This document shows positions 25,349 to 36,120 of a DNA stretch of 64,000 nt, piece by piece. Position numbers and translations under genes: made by a program. Origin of the DNA: Enterococcus wangshanyuanii (GTDB lineage: Bacteria > Bacillota > Bacilli > Lactobacillales > Enterococcaceae); assembly GCF_002197645.1 (NCBI RefSeq), contig NZ_CP021874.1, forward strand, positions 2,976,001-3,040,000, read 5' to 3'. Position 1 is the first letter of the stretch, and the number at the start of each line of letters is the position of its first letter. A model generated the notes under the pieces. It saw only the letters and a program-made list of their open reading frames with translations. It did not search any database and was not told the DNA's origin.

Positions 25349-26149
25349 ATGGAGAAGGCGAGTATTGTGGGCAAGCTTCAGGATCTTGTGATTTCCACGA
25401 CAGAAGGAAATATCAATACAACGATTGCACGTAGCTTGCTAAAAAAAGTCGGGCATGATGTTGCTGATATTTCAATTGAATCTTTAGCAGAAGAATGTTT
25501 TACCTCTACAGCCAGTATTAGCCGTTTTTCTAAAAAGTTAGGTTATTCAAAATTTTCTGATATGAAGCAAGCCTTCATTGATTACCAGTCTAATACAAAA
25601 AAGTTCATCAATAAAAATAATTTTGAATTATCAATTAATCAACGTGACAGTAGCCATTCTTTAAACGAATACATCAAAAAAATAACACAATCGTTTCAAG
25701 AATTAGAAAAGAATCTTGATCTAGAGCAAATAGATCATTTATGCGAGCGTATTTATACGACTGAAAATGTGTATTTTTTTGGCACTCATAGCTCAGGCTT
25801 ATTATTGGAACAATTGCAATATTTATTTTTTTCATGTGGGAAATATATTACTTATTTTAATGGACGAATGAGTCAGCGAAAGGCGTTTCAGCAAATCGAA
25901 AAAAATAGCTTAGTGATCATTCTTTCCACTGAGGGGAACTATTTTTTAAAATTTAGTGATCTATTATTCAATATGTCCTCTGGTGACAATTATACAGTAT
26001 TAATTACTCAAAATGATCAAATGAAAATTGCTAATATTTTTGATGAAGTCCTATTTTTAGGAAATAGTACAATCAAAAAAGCTGCTCCTTATCAGGCACA
26101 GCTCTTTATTGATATTTTGTATTCTCGCTATTGTCAATTATATTCATAA
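25349..26149 (+). CDS. RpiR/MurR family transcriptional regulator
   Basis: This regulator has 266 residues from ATG 25349; the in-frame ATG at 25334 would overlap the GGAGG site at 25336-25340 and is rejected. The N-terminal helix-turn-helix (about 1-75, CFTSTASISRFSKKLGYSKFSDMK) is followed by a SIS sugar-isomerase fold domain (about 110-250) that senses phosphosugars. It converges on the GH1/EIIC pair on the other strand and is the probable regulator of that pair. Confidence 0.87.
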   Translation: MEKASIVGKLQDLVISTTEGNINTTIARSLLKKVGHDVADISIESLAEECFTSTASISRFSKKLGYSKFSDMKQAFIDYQSNTKKFINKNNFELSINQRDSSHSLNEYIKKITQSFQELEKNLDLEQIDHLCERIYTTENVYFFGTHSSGLLLEQLQYLFFSCGKYITYFNGRMSQRKAFQQIEKNSLVIILSTEGNYFLKFSDLLFNMSSGDNYTVLITQNDQMKIANIFDEVLFLGNSTIKKAAPYQAQLFIDILYSRYCQLYS

Positions 26150-26235
26150 GGATAAAAAAAGACTATTAGAGACTAAAGAATGGTTTAAATTAGATCGTTC
26201 CTCGCTAAATGTAGTCTTTTTCTAGTGTTTCTAAT

Positions 26236-28984
<2,749 letters not shown>

Positions 28985-29000
28985 TCGTTTTACTCTCCTG

Positions 29001-29032
29001 ATTTTTTTGTAATCGATTACAAAAAAATCATA
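29001..29032 (-). promoter_or_regulatory. cre-like 28-bp palindrome over the celB promoter
   Basis: Bases 29001-29028 form a perfect palindrome centred on ATCGAT. Its core TTGTAATCGATTACA fits the catabolite-responsive element consensus WTGNAANCGNWNNCW fully. It overlaps the minus-strand extended -10 (TGA-TATGAT, TATGAT at 29027-29032) and the likely start of transcription, so CcpA binding would block the promoter. Confidence 0.75.
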
Positions 29033-29063
29033 TCACAAGAGGTTCAAATAAAAGGAGACAATA

Positions 29064-29106
29064 TTTGTAAGACTTACAAAATCTGTATTTTTTACAAAGT
29101 TTGTAA
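29064..29106 (-). promoter_or_regulatory. Two TTTGTAAG dyads upstream of celB
   Basis: A dyad TTTGTAAG-A-CTTACAAA (29064-29080) and a dyad TTACAAA-G-TTTGTAA (29092-29106) have centres 27 bp apart, just upstream of the celB -10 element. They are good candidates for binding sites of the RpiR-type regulator encoded at 25349. Confidence 0.6.
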
Positions 29107-29147
29107 GTTTTGAAGAGTCTTTAGTGAAAAATTTACTGTAGGAAAAC

Positions 29148-29190
29148 AAAAAAAGCGGGACATCATTTTGGAAGATGTCCCGCTTTTTTT
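29148..29190. terminator. Bidirectional terminator between htrA and celB
   Basis: Bases 29148-29164 (ending GCGGGACATC) pair perfectly with 29174-29190 and are flanked by A and T runs. Because htrA is transcribed toward it, it is primarily the htrA terminator. Confidence 0.9.
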
Positions 29191-29193
29191 ATG

Positions 29194-30486
29194 TTATTCA
29201 TTTGTTTGAGCATTTGATTTTAAAGCTGTTTGGTCGATCGTTAATTCAACATTGACACTTTGTTCTTTCCCATCACGGTAGAAGGTGACTTTCATTTTAT
29301 CGCCGACTTTTTTCTTATACAGTGCACTTTGTAATTCTGTCACTGAGCTGATATCTTCATCATCGATTTTTGTGATGACATCGTATCGTTCAAGCCCCGC
29401 TTTGTCTGCTGGAGTTGCAGTTTGGACAGTACGGACAAGGACCCCAGTTTGAACATCTTCAGGCAAGTTCAAAATTTCTTTTCTTTGCTGAGTTGAGACA
29501 TTCGTTAATTCTTCCATTGAAATACCTAATGCTGGACGAGTCACTTTCCCATCTTTTTCTAGCTGATTGATGATATTGACTACGTCGTTACTAGGAATCG
29601 CAAAGCCCATTCCTTCAACGCTGACTTGACTTTCAGATTGAACGATCTTAACGGAGTTGATTCCGATGACTTGACCTTCGATGTTGACTAAAGGACCGCC
29701 GGAGTTCCCTGGATTGATCGCTGCATCTGTTTGGATCGCATTGATGTTGATTGCTTGTCCATTGTTTTCATTTTGGATATTTCTGTTAACAGAAGAGATG
29801 ATCCCTTGTGTTACAGAGTTAGCGTAAGCAGAACCCAATGGAGAACCGATCGCTAAGGCTGGCTCACCGATTTTTAGTTTATCTGAGTTGCCGAATTCTG
29901 CGATTGAATCAACTTTATCAGAAGAAATCTTGATCACCGCAAGGTCAGTGTATGAGTCTGTGCCGACTAACTCGCCTTGTACTTTTGTTCCATCATGTAG
30001 TACAACTTCAAGACCTTTTGCCTGATCGACTACGTGATTATTCGTAACAACATACGCTGTTTTGCCGTCTTTCTTATAAATGACCCCACTACCTTCACTG
30101 GCTGCTTCAAGGTCACTGCCGTTCGATTCCTCACCATTTGATTCGCTGCCATTTTGACCGCCAAATAAGCTGCCAAAATCAGAATTTTGGCTAGTATTTT
30201 GTAAGTTGATCACGGAAACCACAGAGTTTTGGACTTTTTCTACCGCTTTTGTAACATCACTGTTGACGTCTAGGCTGACATTTGTAACTTTCGTATCACC
30301 TTTGTTCTCTTTCACAGTTGTATTTGTCGTTGTATTATTAGAAGAAGAATTTTGTCCCGTAATCGCGTAAGCCCCGCCAAAAGCTAAAGCCCCACCAAGT
30401 AACCCTCCGACTAAACCAATCCCAAATTTTTTGAATACGCCATTTTGTTTTTTATCTGAATCAGGTGTAACATCTTTTCTTTGCAT
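29194..30486 (-). CDS. htrA: Serine protease HtrA/DegP
   Basis: This membrane-anchored trypsin-like protease and chaperone has 430 residues. One signal-anchor helix (about 20-43) is followed by a Ser/Asn/Thr-rich linker, the protease domain with His151 (TNNHVV), Asp181 (YTDLAVI) and Ser262 (GNSGGPL), and one C-terminal PDZ domain (about 320-415). It handles misfolded exported proteins. In streptococci htrA is the neighbour of rlmH, as here. Confidence 0.95.
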   Translation of the reverse strand: MQRKDVTPDSDKKQNGVFKKFGIGLVGGLLGGALAFGGAYAITGQNSSSNNTTTNTTVKENKGDTKVTNVSLDVNSDVTKAVEKVQNSVVSVINLQNTSQNSDFGSLFGGQNGSESNGEESNGSDLEAASEGSGVIYKKDGKTAYVVTNNHVVDQAKGLEVVLHDGTKVQGELVGTDSYTDLAVIKISSDKVDSIAEFGNSDKLKIGEPALAIGSPLGSAYANSVTQGIISSVNRNIQNENNGQAININAIQTDAAINPGNSGGPLVNIEGQVIGINSVKIVQSESQVSVEGMGFAIPSNDVVNIINQLEKDGKVTRPALGISMEELTNVSTQQRKEILNLPEDVQTGVLVRTVQTATPADKAGLERYDVITKIDDEDISSVTELQSALYKKKVGDKMKVTFYRDGKEQSVNVELTIDQTALKSNAQTNE

Positions 30487-30911
30487 ATAAGCAACCTCCT
30501 AATTATCTATCATTATTTATTATATTTAGTATAGTCTTTCAAGACAACTTTAGTCTACCGAACAGCTTTGAATTTTTTATGAACAAGTTAGGGAGAAAAA
30601 CAGATATAAACAATGAAAAAATGTTTTGAACACGCTACTTATACACAAGAATATGTGAAAAACTATCGAAAAAGGGAGGAAAACTCCTGTGAAAAAGTTA
30701 TCCACAAAATGTGGATAATGTGGAAAAGTAAATGGGAATATGTGTTTGTATCTAAAAATACCATGAAATAAAGGATAAATGACCTTAGTTCTGTGGATAA
30801 GTCTGTGCATATGTGCATAACTTTGTGGGAAAGTATGTGGAAGAGTAAAATCATTCATGATAAAATTGTTAACAACTGAAAGAATCAAACATAGGAAGAG
30901 ACGTGAATCTG
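30487..30911. other. DnaA-box cluster between htrA and rlmH
   Basis: This 425-bp gap contains no credible gene. Within 30639-30820 there are at least eight 9-mers fitting TTWTNCACA: 30639 (plus, TTATACACA), 30654 and 30688 (minus, TTTTTCACA), 30698 (plus, perfect TTATCCACA), 30710 (minus, perfect), 30719 (minus, TTTTCCACA), 30792 (minus, perfect) and 30812 (minus, TTATGCACA). The box density is like that of an origin or a DnaA-titration site, although dnaA is not in the window. Confidence 0.8.
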
Positions 30912-31391
30912 TTGAAAATAAAAATCATTACAGTAGGTAAGCTAAAAGAGAAATATCTGGTTCAAGGAATCAATGAATACTTAAAACGACTGCAAAGCTA
31001 TGCGAAGGTTGAAATCATCGAAGTCGCAGACGAGAAAGCACCAGAGAATCTAAGTGAAGCAGAAATGCTGCAGGTCAAAGGCAAAGAAGGCGAACGGATC
31101 TTGGCGAAAATTTCTGATCAGGATCATGTATTTGTTTTAGCGATCAATGGCAAGCAGTATAGCAGTGAGGAATTTTCAAAAGAAATTGAACAGTTGGGGA
31201 TCGATGGAAAAAGTCAATTAGCCTTTGTGATCGGCGGGTCACTTGGGCTAAGTGATGAGGTGATGAAGAGAAGCCAAAAGCAGATGTCGTTTGGCAAGCT
31301 GACTTATCCACATCAGCTGATGCGGTTGGTATTGGTGGAGCAGATTTATCGCGGATTTCGGATTATGCGGGGGGAACCTTATCATAAATAA
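30912..31391 (+). CDS. rlmH: 23S rRNA (pseudouridine1915-N3)-methyltransferase RlmH
   Basis: This SPOUT-class methyltransferase acts on helix 69 of 23S rRNA. Starting at TTG 30912 gives 159 residues, exactly the family length; AGGAAGAG (30893-30900) is 11 nt upstream, while a GTG at 30903 is too close to it. The C-terminal knot motifs [13 protein letters not shown] and [20 protein letters not shown] are intact. The prophage begins just beyond its stop codon, the same chromosomal niche used by SCC elements in staphylococci. Confidence 0.95.
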   Translation: MKIKIITVGKLKEKYLVQGINEYLKRLQSYAKVEIIEVADEKAPENLSEAEMLQVKGKEGERILAKISDQDHVFVLAINGKQYSSEEFSKEIEQLGIDGKSQLAFVIGGSLGLSDEVMKRSQKQMSFGKLTYPHQLMRLVLVEQIYRGFRIMRGEPYHK

Positions 31392-31401
31392 AATATGTAT
31401 G

Positions 31402-31422
31402 AATCCTTATTTGTTAAGGATT
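31402..31422 (+). other. Hairpin just after rlmH
   Basis: AATCCTTA (31402-31409) pairs with TAAGGATT (31415-31422) across a 5-nt loop. It may be the rlmH terminator (T tract is weak) or part of the attachment region. Confidence 0.45.
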
Positions 31423-31451
31423 TATGTTATGTTCATCAATTCGATAATGTG

Positions 31452-31471
31452 AAAAGGGGCATAAAAGGGGC
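31452..31471. repeat. Tandem AAAAGGGGC repeats at the prophage left end
   Basis: The 9-mer AAAAGGGGC occurs at 31452-31460 and again at 31463-31471, two bases apart, just beyond the integrase stop codon. Such direct repeats near int often serve as arm-type integrase binding sites; this role is inferred. Confidence 0.5.
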
Positions 31472-31473
31472 AA

Positions 31474-32619
31474 TTATAGTTCGATTTCTTCGAGGGCTTC
31501 TATAATGTCCCTTTTCATTTCTTCAGTAACATGGGTATAAATTCTTGTTGTTATTTCTGCATCGGTATGACCTACCCGTTCCATGATGGCCTTTATAGGT
31601 ATTCTCTTTTCAGCCAGCATTGAGATATGAGTGTGCCGGAGAATGTGGGAAGATAGGTTTTTATCAACGCCAGCATGCTTCGCAGCGCGTTTCAATGAAT
31701 CATTAAAATTACATATTGCTATAGGGTTGCCAAGAAGACTTGAGAAAAAGAAACCTTTATCAGTGAAGCGCTTGGAAATGTTCAGATTGTTTTCCAGTTT
31801 GCATTCATTCAATATATCCACAGCACGCTGGTTCAATTCTACTTTTCTGATGGCTGCAGCAGTCTTTGGCAACGTTTTGTGCAGCTCAGGGGTCCCTTTT
31901 GTTGTATAGTCCAGTGTTCCATCAATATTCAATATATTAGCATCTAAACATGAATAATCTAAGGCAATAGCTTCTCCAAACCTTACGCCAGTGAGTGCCA
32001 TGAACTCAGCCAAATCAGCAAACCGTTTGCTTTTAAATAAGTTACGCTGAATAAAGAGTATTTTTTTCAGTTCATCCTTTTCCAGATATTTGTTTTCAAT
32101 TTTTTCTAAGTCTTCATATTTCATTGCTTTCTGGTGAATGGTTACGTCATTGACTGGGTTGTGTTCGATCAAGTTTTTCTTTCGTGCATGCTCCAAAATA
32201 ATTCTGATAAGCGATTTACAATTTTTCACAGTGGAAAGTGAGTAATTATCTTCATAGTATAGTTTATCTAATCCCTGTTGGATCAGTGGGGTATCAATAT
32301 TTTTCACAATTATATCGTCTTTCAGGAATCTGCGAATGAGCTTCACATTCCATTCGTTGCGCCAGTATGTTGTTTCTTTGACGGTATGTTTGTATTTTTC
32401 CAGCCATTCTTCAAGGACATTTTTAAAGGTGTCCGATCCTTCTATTTTAATAGATAGCCGTTTGCGTATTTCCTCATTTAAGTATCGTTGAGCCTTATTC
32501 TGAGCTTGTCTTGAATTACTCAAAAGCGTAACTGATACAGTACGGTATTTTTCTGTGTAAGGGTCAGTGTATCTTTCCCGATACTTAAATTTACCGTCAT
32601 ATGTTTTTTCCATCCACAT
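31474..32619 (-). CDS. int: Tyrosine-type phage integrase
   Basis: This site-specific recombinase has 381 residues. The arm-binding and core-binding domains fill about 1-165 and the catalytic domain 175-375. Catalytic residues are Arg213 (TGVRFGEA), His325 and Arg328 (HILRH), His351 (GHTDAE) and the nucleophile Tyr361 (RIYTHV). AGGAG lies 10 nt before the ATG. It should mediate integration beside rlmH. Confidence 0.95.
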   Translation of the reverse strand: MWMEKTYDGKFKYRERYTDPYTEKYRTVSVTLLSNSRQAQNKAQRYLNEEIRKRLSIKIEGSDTFKNVLEEWLEKYKHTVKETTYWRNEWNVKLIRRFLKDDIIVKNIDTPLIQQGLDKLYYEDNYSLSTVKNCKSLIRIILEHARKKNLIEHNPVNDVTIHQKAMKYEDLEKIENKYLEKDELKKILFIQRNLFKSKRFADLAEFMALTGVRFGEAIALDYSCLDANILNIDGTLDYTTKGTPELHKTLPKTAAAIRKVELNQRAVDILNECKLENNLNISKRFTDKGFFFSSLLGNPIAICNFNDSLKRAAKHAGVDKNLSSHILRHTHISMLAEKRIPIKAIMERVGHTDAEITTRIYTHVTEEMKRDIIEALEEIEL

Positions 32620-32643
32620 TGTTCATACACTCCTATTTGTGTT

Positions 32644-32728
32644 AAAATAGGCATAGTAAATAAGCCTATTTAGGTTTTATTTTGATTAGTACATCCACTT
32701 AGCTTGCCGGCAGGGGGATGTATTTTTT
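32644..32728. terminator. Hairpins between integrase and repressor genes
   Basis: AAATAGGC pairs with GCCTATTT (about 32645-32672) and could terminate repressor transcription on the minus strand. A second stem TACATCC/GGATGTA (32690-32696 with 32716-32722) is followed by six T residues in the plus direction, which fits an antisense or incoming transcript. The gap of 153 bp holds no gene. Confidence 0.5.
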
Positions 32729-32772
32729 GTTCAGAAAATTCCTAGACATTTTATCTATTCCATTTTAGAATT

Positions 32773-33399
32773 CTATAAATTGTAAATCACTTGTACGGCT
32801 TTTCCTATAATTCTAGCAGGCATATCAGAAGTAACGATGATAGGCTGATAATTAGGGTTGTCAGCAATCAGAAGCATAATTCCATTTTGTCTTTTTACTC
32901 TTTTTAGTGTTGCTTCTGTATCTCCATTCAACTGAACAGCAGCTACTTCTCCATCTTCTACTTCGGGTTGCAATCTTATTAACACTTGAGAGCCATTAGG
33001 GATTCCAGGGCTCATACTATCACCGCGAATATCTAAAGCAACAATATCACCAGAAGGGAGACTGGATGCTACCATTGGAATATATTGTTCAATATTTTGA
33101 TCTGCAATAATTGGTTTTCCAGCAGCTATTTCACCCAAAACAGGAACTTGTACTATCTTCTCTATAAAAACAAGATTAGATGGCTTACTGAAATCGATTC
33201 CCAAAAGATATTCTGGTTTAACACTAAATGCTCTAGCGAAGTCATCAACTCTATTTAAAGGAAATTCTCTTGTCCTATTAAAATATCTAGACACAGCTGA
33301 TTTCGCCATATTTACACGGCGAGCAATTTCGCTAATAGATAGATGTTTCTCTTCTTTTAGTTGGTCTAAGATATCCATTATTTCATCATTTGATCTCAT
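32773..33399 (-). CDS. CI-like phage repressor with S24 peptidase domain
   Basis: This repressor has 208 residues from the ATG at 33399, chosen for its AGAGGTGAG site; upstream codons lie within the promoter. The helix-turn-helix is at about 15-60 (ISEIARRVNMAKSAVSRYFN). The C-terminal LexA/CI autoprotease domain shows the Ser motif GDSMSPGIPNGS, the Lys in EATLKRVKR, and a probable Ala-Gly cleavage site in GEIAAGKP. RecA-dependent self-cleavage would trigger induction. Confidence 0.92.
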   Translation of the reverse strand: MRSNDEIMDILDQLKEEKHLSISEIARRVNMAKSAVSRYFNRTREFPLNRVDDFARAFSVKPEYLLGIDFSKPSNLVFIEKIVQVPVLGEIAAGKPIIADQNIEQYIPMVASSLPSGDIVALDIRGDSMSPGIPNGSQVLIRLQPEVEDGEVAAVQLNGDTEATLKRVKRQNGIMLLIADNPNYQPIIVTSDMPARIIGKAVQVIYNL

Positions 33400-33427
33400 T
33401 TTCTCACCTCTTTTAAGTAATATATAC

Positions 33428-33456
33428 ATAATACCACCGTTCCCGAAAGAGTGCAA
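33428..33456 (-). promoter_or_regulatory. Repressor promoter with operator O1
   Basis: On the minus strand TTGCAC (33451-33456) and TATTAT (33428-33433) are 17 bp apart. The operator-like GTTCCCGAAAGAGTGC (33439-33454) covers the spacer and -35, so the repressor or Cro can regulate this promoter. Confidence 0.72.
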
Positions 33457-33502
33457 TACGTGTTGTTTAAAAAGTCTTTTTGTTCCGTTTTAAGTTTTTT
33501 TG

Positions 33503-33553
33503 TTGACAAAAGAGAACAAAGGTGTTAAATTTATTTTGTTCCCAATAAAGAAC
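33503..33553 (+). promoter_or_regulatory. Early (cro) promoter with operator O2
   Basis: TTGACA (33503-33508), 17 bp, TAAATT (33526-33531) faces rightward. The dyad GTTCCCAATAAAGAAC (33538-33553) lies just downstream of the -10 and ends at the ribosome binding site of the Cro-like gene. Confidence 0.72.
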
Positions 33554-33566
33554 GGAGGTGGATTCA

Positions 33567-33806
33567 ATGACATTAGATTTAAAAAGGCTTAAAGCTGAAC
33601 GGATAGCAAAAGGATTTACGCAAGATGAAATGGCTGAGAAGATGGGATGGCATACTAGAACGCCGTATGCTAAAAGAGAGAACGGTATTGTTTCTATAGG
33701 AGCTAACGAACTGGTGAGAATGGCAAGTATTTTGGGGTATGAAAGCGATAACCTAGGAATTTTTTTTACCAGTGTCGTTCCCGAAAAAGAACGAAAAATG
33801 GCTTGA
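33567..33806 (+). CDS. Cro-like helix-turn-helix regulator
   Basis: This is a 79-residue XRE-type protein. ATG 33567 sits 7 nt after GGAGGTG; a GTG at 33558 overlaps that site. The helix-turn-helix spans about 12-40 (GFTQDEMAEKMGWHTRTPYAKRE read in part as FTQDEMAEKMGWHT). It is divergent from the repressor and should act as the lytic-switch partner. A third operator dyad lies inside its 3' end (33777-33792). Confidence 0.85.
   Translation: MTLDLKRLKAERIAKGFTQDEMAEKMGWHTRTPYAKRENGIVSIGANELVRMASILGYESDNLGIFFTSVVPEKERKMA
33777..33792. promoter_or_regulatory. Operator-like dyad O3 inside the 3' end of cro
   Basis: GTTCCCGAAAAAGAAC matches O2 in both arms and O1 in its left arm and centre. It lies within coding sequence, about 250 bp from the main operators, so it could support repressor looping or a roadblock. 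Confidence 0.6.
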
Positions 33807-33822
33807 AAAGGAGGTTACAAAC

Positions 33823-34110
33823 ATGCCGACTAAATCAAATTGCGAAAAGCTTCTTGAAATTATTCGCAAAGATCCAGATAAGGAAAAAACAGATTATATG
33901 ACTAAAGAAGTTGTATTAAAAAAAATTGATGGTCTAAAGTTGGGAACATTGAATGATTATATCGCAGACTGTAGGGATAATTACCCGATAAAACATACAA
34001 TCTTAAATCCATCACACAAAATTTGTCTTATCCACTATGGTCAGTTTGAAGAATACTTGCAGTGGCGGTCTGATAATAGGCTGAAAGCCAGAAAAGACAA
34101 AGTATCATAA
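33823..34110 (+). CDS. Phage early protein, unknown function
   Basis: This 95-residue basic protein starts at ATG 33823 after AAAAGGAGG. It has charged helices and ends in a lysine/arginine-rich tail (NRLKARKDK). Small size, basic charge and position after cro fit a DNA-binding or excision-related protein, but no family is recognised. Confidence 0.7.
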   Translation: MPTKSNCEKLLEIIRKDPDKEKTDYMTKEVVLKKIDGLKLGTLNDYIADCRDNYPIKHTILNPSHKICLIHYGQFEEYLQWRSDNRLKARKDKVS

Positions 34111-34146
34111 TTCAAAAACCTATTAAATAAAGGAGGAAGACAGAAA

Positions 34147-34506
34147 GTGAGTCTAATTGACCAGATTAATAAAATCACTGATGAATCATTTGAAAAATGG
34201 TTTGATCGTTGGTACAAGAAATTGGATTTAGAAAAACAGATAATCAACGTTGCTGAAAAGGGTTTTGTCGAATATCAAATATGTATAAAAGAAGAAAGCG
34301 ATGTTGAAAGTAAATTTAGCACTAAACAGAGCTATTACGTTAGACGATTACGTGATGTTCGAACTGTGAAATGCTTAAAAGAAAAACTAGGTAATGGTTT
34401 TCAAGTTGAACACAAGGAGCAGACTAGAGAAGGAAGGTTCTTTGGTTTAACGATTTATTGCACTAGCGAATGGATAAATATCAGTTGGAAGGAGCATGTT
34501 GAATGA
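34147..34506 (+). CDS. Phage protein, unknown function
   Basis: This 119-residue protein starts with GTG after AAAGGAGGAAGA. It is mixed alpha/beta with a tyrosine-rich region and no motif that I recognise. Its stop overlaps the next start by 4 bp, so the genes are coupled. Confidence 0.68.
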   Translation: MSLIDQINKITDESFEKWFDRWYKKLDLEKQIINVAEKGFVEYQICIKEESDVESKFSTKQSYYVRRLRDVRTVKCLKEKLGNGFQVEHKEQTREGRFFGLTIYCTSEWINISWKEHVE

Positions 34507-34775
34507 AACACAAATTCTTTAAAGCACTTGACGAAACGCCGTTTGTATTATTTCTAGCGATCATGTCGAGCCTATGGGTAGTTGCTGGAATGATGATCAT
34601 CATTCTTTGCATTTTTAACAGCACATTGAAACTGAAAGATATTCCTATGGCTCTGTTTGTTGTCGCTACGTCACACATGTCAATTTGGATAGGCTTAGCT
34701 GTAATTGTCGCTTATGTCATTGTTCGGACGTTGGATTTTCACTCGTATGTATATGGACGGAAAAGATTAAATTAG
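34503..34775 (+). CDS. Small phage membrane protein
   Basis: This 90-residue protein has two hydrophobic helices (about 16-38 and 50-75) joined by a short polar loop, with a basic C-terminus. It may be a membrane protein acting in lysogeny (for example exclusion of other phages), which is only a suggestion from its topology and early position. Confidence 0.68.
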   Translation: MKHKFFKALDETPFVLFLAIMSSLWVVAGMMIIILCIFNSTLKLKDIPMALFVVATSHMSIWIGLAVIVAYVIVRTLDFHSYVYGRKRLN

Positions 34776-34790
34776 AAGGGAGATTGTATA

Positions 34791-35240
34791 ATGGGGAAAT
34801 TTAATTTTGGAGAAGTTGGAGTGAAAAGTAATTTTGGTGAGTTTGTTCCAATTGCAATCAAACAAGGAAATCCAAATTTAGGAAAGATTTCTAGGCCAAT
34901 TTTGAGCATGAACAAAACAACATGTCGAGTGGGTGCCTTTCTAGGTGAAGAATTAGTTGAAAAAGGCTATAAATTCGCAAGGTTCATGTATTCGAGAGGA
35001 ATGTTGGCGATTCAGTTTTTAAAAAATGAGGAACCAGATTGCGTGAAAATGATCATTAATAAAAAACAAGGTTCAGCAGTTACGCTTGCTTTTACAAGTG
35101 TGGCTAATTATCTGAGTGAATCTACAGATGCAGTAAATTTAGAATCATTTAATTATCAGTTTGATATAAAGCATGATGAAGGATCTATCTATTATGTGGA
35201 GCTGGACAAACCTTGGTCAAAAAGGAAAAAGAAAAAGTAG
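34791..35240 (+). CDS. Phage protein, unknown function
   Basis: This 149-residue protein is rich in short strands and ends in a lysine-rich tail (WSKRKKKK). AGAAGGGAG precedes the ATG. The N-terminal repeat of FNFGE and NFGEF is a small internal similarity. No family is recognised. Confidence 0.65.
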   Translation: MGKFNFGEVGVKSNFGEFVPIAIKQGNPNLGKISRPILSMNKTTCRVGAFLGEELVEKGYKFARFMYSRGMLAIQFLKNEEPDCVKMIINKKQGSAVTLAFTSVANYLSESTDAVNLESFNYQFDIKHDEGSIYYVELDKPWSKRKKKK

Positions 35241-35267
35241 TCTTTTTAAATACTAGGAGGTGTTGAA

Positions 35268-36074
35268 ATGGTAAAGAATTGGACCACAAAAGAGATTGCT
35301 TATATAAAGAAACATGCTCTATTAGCTGAAACGAATGCTGTTCTTAATGTCGATCAATTGGCCAAGAAGCTTTCACGCCCAATAAAATCAGTTGAAATGA
35401 AGATATACAAAATGCGCAAGGATGGTCTATTACCTAAAACAGACTATACAAAATCATTTGAGGCTGCGGGTAGGCGATTTTCTCCTGATGAAGACAAACG
35501 AATTATAGCAATGTATAGGCAAAATGAGACCTATAAGGATATTGGAGAAAGTCTTGGAAGATCCGAACAATCTATTTCAGGTAGAATTTTTACACTGAAG
35601 AAAAATGGAAAAATTAAGCGGAATAATTCACAGAAAAATTGGTCAGAAAAAGAAATACAACTGGTTATTGAAAATATCCAATTTGACGAAAATGGATTTG
35701 TTTCCAACTATCCTGAGTTAACTCGGTTAATCGTCAATAAGCGACTCACTCAAATTCAACATAAGGTTTATAGCCTGAGAAAAGAGAATTTAATCACAGT
35801 TCAGGCTGATAGAAGCAAGACCAGTATTAGGTCTAAAAAAGCGATGGATCGTTTCAATTGTGCCAGATTTGGCAAAAGAATGGAGGAGCAACCTGTGAAA
35901 GATAATTCAGTTCAAACGAGTGTGAAAGTGGAAACACAGTCAAAAATGATCCAGGTTATCATGACTACCACTATCGCTGGTGATGAAAAAACAACTAGTT
36001 TCTTTACATCAGAAGGTGAATTATTAGCAGTAAAACAAGAGCCAACTTCGTTTGCAGACGAAGAAGGCCAATAA
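35268..36074 (+). CDS. Phage protein with three Myb/SANT-like repeats
   Basis: This 268-residue basic protein has three similar segments: about 1-55 (NWTTKEIAYIKKH...AKKLSRPIKSVEMKIYKMRKDG), about 65-120 (RFSPDEDKRIIAMY...IGESLGRSEQSISGRIFTLKKNG) and about 125-180 (NWSEKEIQLVIEN...RLTQIQHKVYSLRKEN), each like a tryptophan-led trihelical DNA-binding unit ending in a recognition helix. The C-terminal 80 residues differ and may bind a partner. It is probably a DNA-binding regulator. Confidence 0.7.
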   Translation: MVKNWTTKEIAYIKKHALLAETNAVLNVDQLAKKLSRPIKSVEMKIYKMRKDGLLPKTDYTKSFEAAGRRFSPDEDKRIIAMYRQNETYKDIGESLGRSEQSISGRIFTLKKNGKIKRNNSQKNWSEKEIQLVIENIQFDENGFVSNYPELTRLIVNKRLTQIQHKVYSLRKENLITVQADRSKTSIRSKKAMDRFNCARFGKRMEEQPVKDNSVQTSVKVETQSKMIQVIMTTTIAGDEKTTSFFTSEGELLAVKQEPTSFADEEGQ

Positions 36075-36120
36075 TATAAATCAATTTTATTAATTATACC
36101 ATGAAAGGACGTGATCTGAA

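Noticed and set aside
30639..30820. Calling the DnaA-box cluster oriC
   Set aside because: dnaA, dnaN and parB are not in the window, so the chromosomal origin cannot be claimed.
30577..30888. Two overlapping minus-strand frames between htrA and rlmH
   Set aside because: They are low-complexity Phe/His/Ser strings created by the AT-rich DnaA-box region, without ribosome sites or similarity to known proteins.
31300..31400. SCC-type element at the rlmH end
   Set aside because: The recombinase is a tyrosine integrase with phage genes; no ccr genes or SCC direct repeats are visible.
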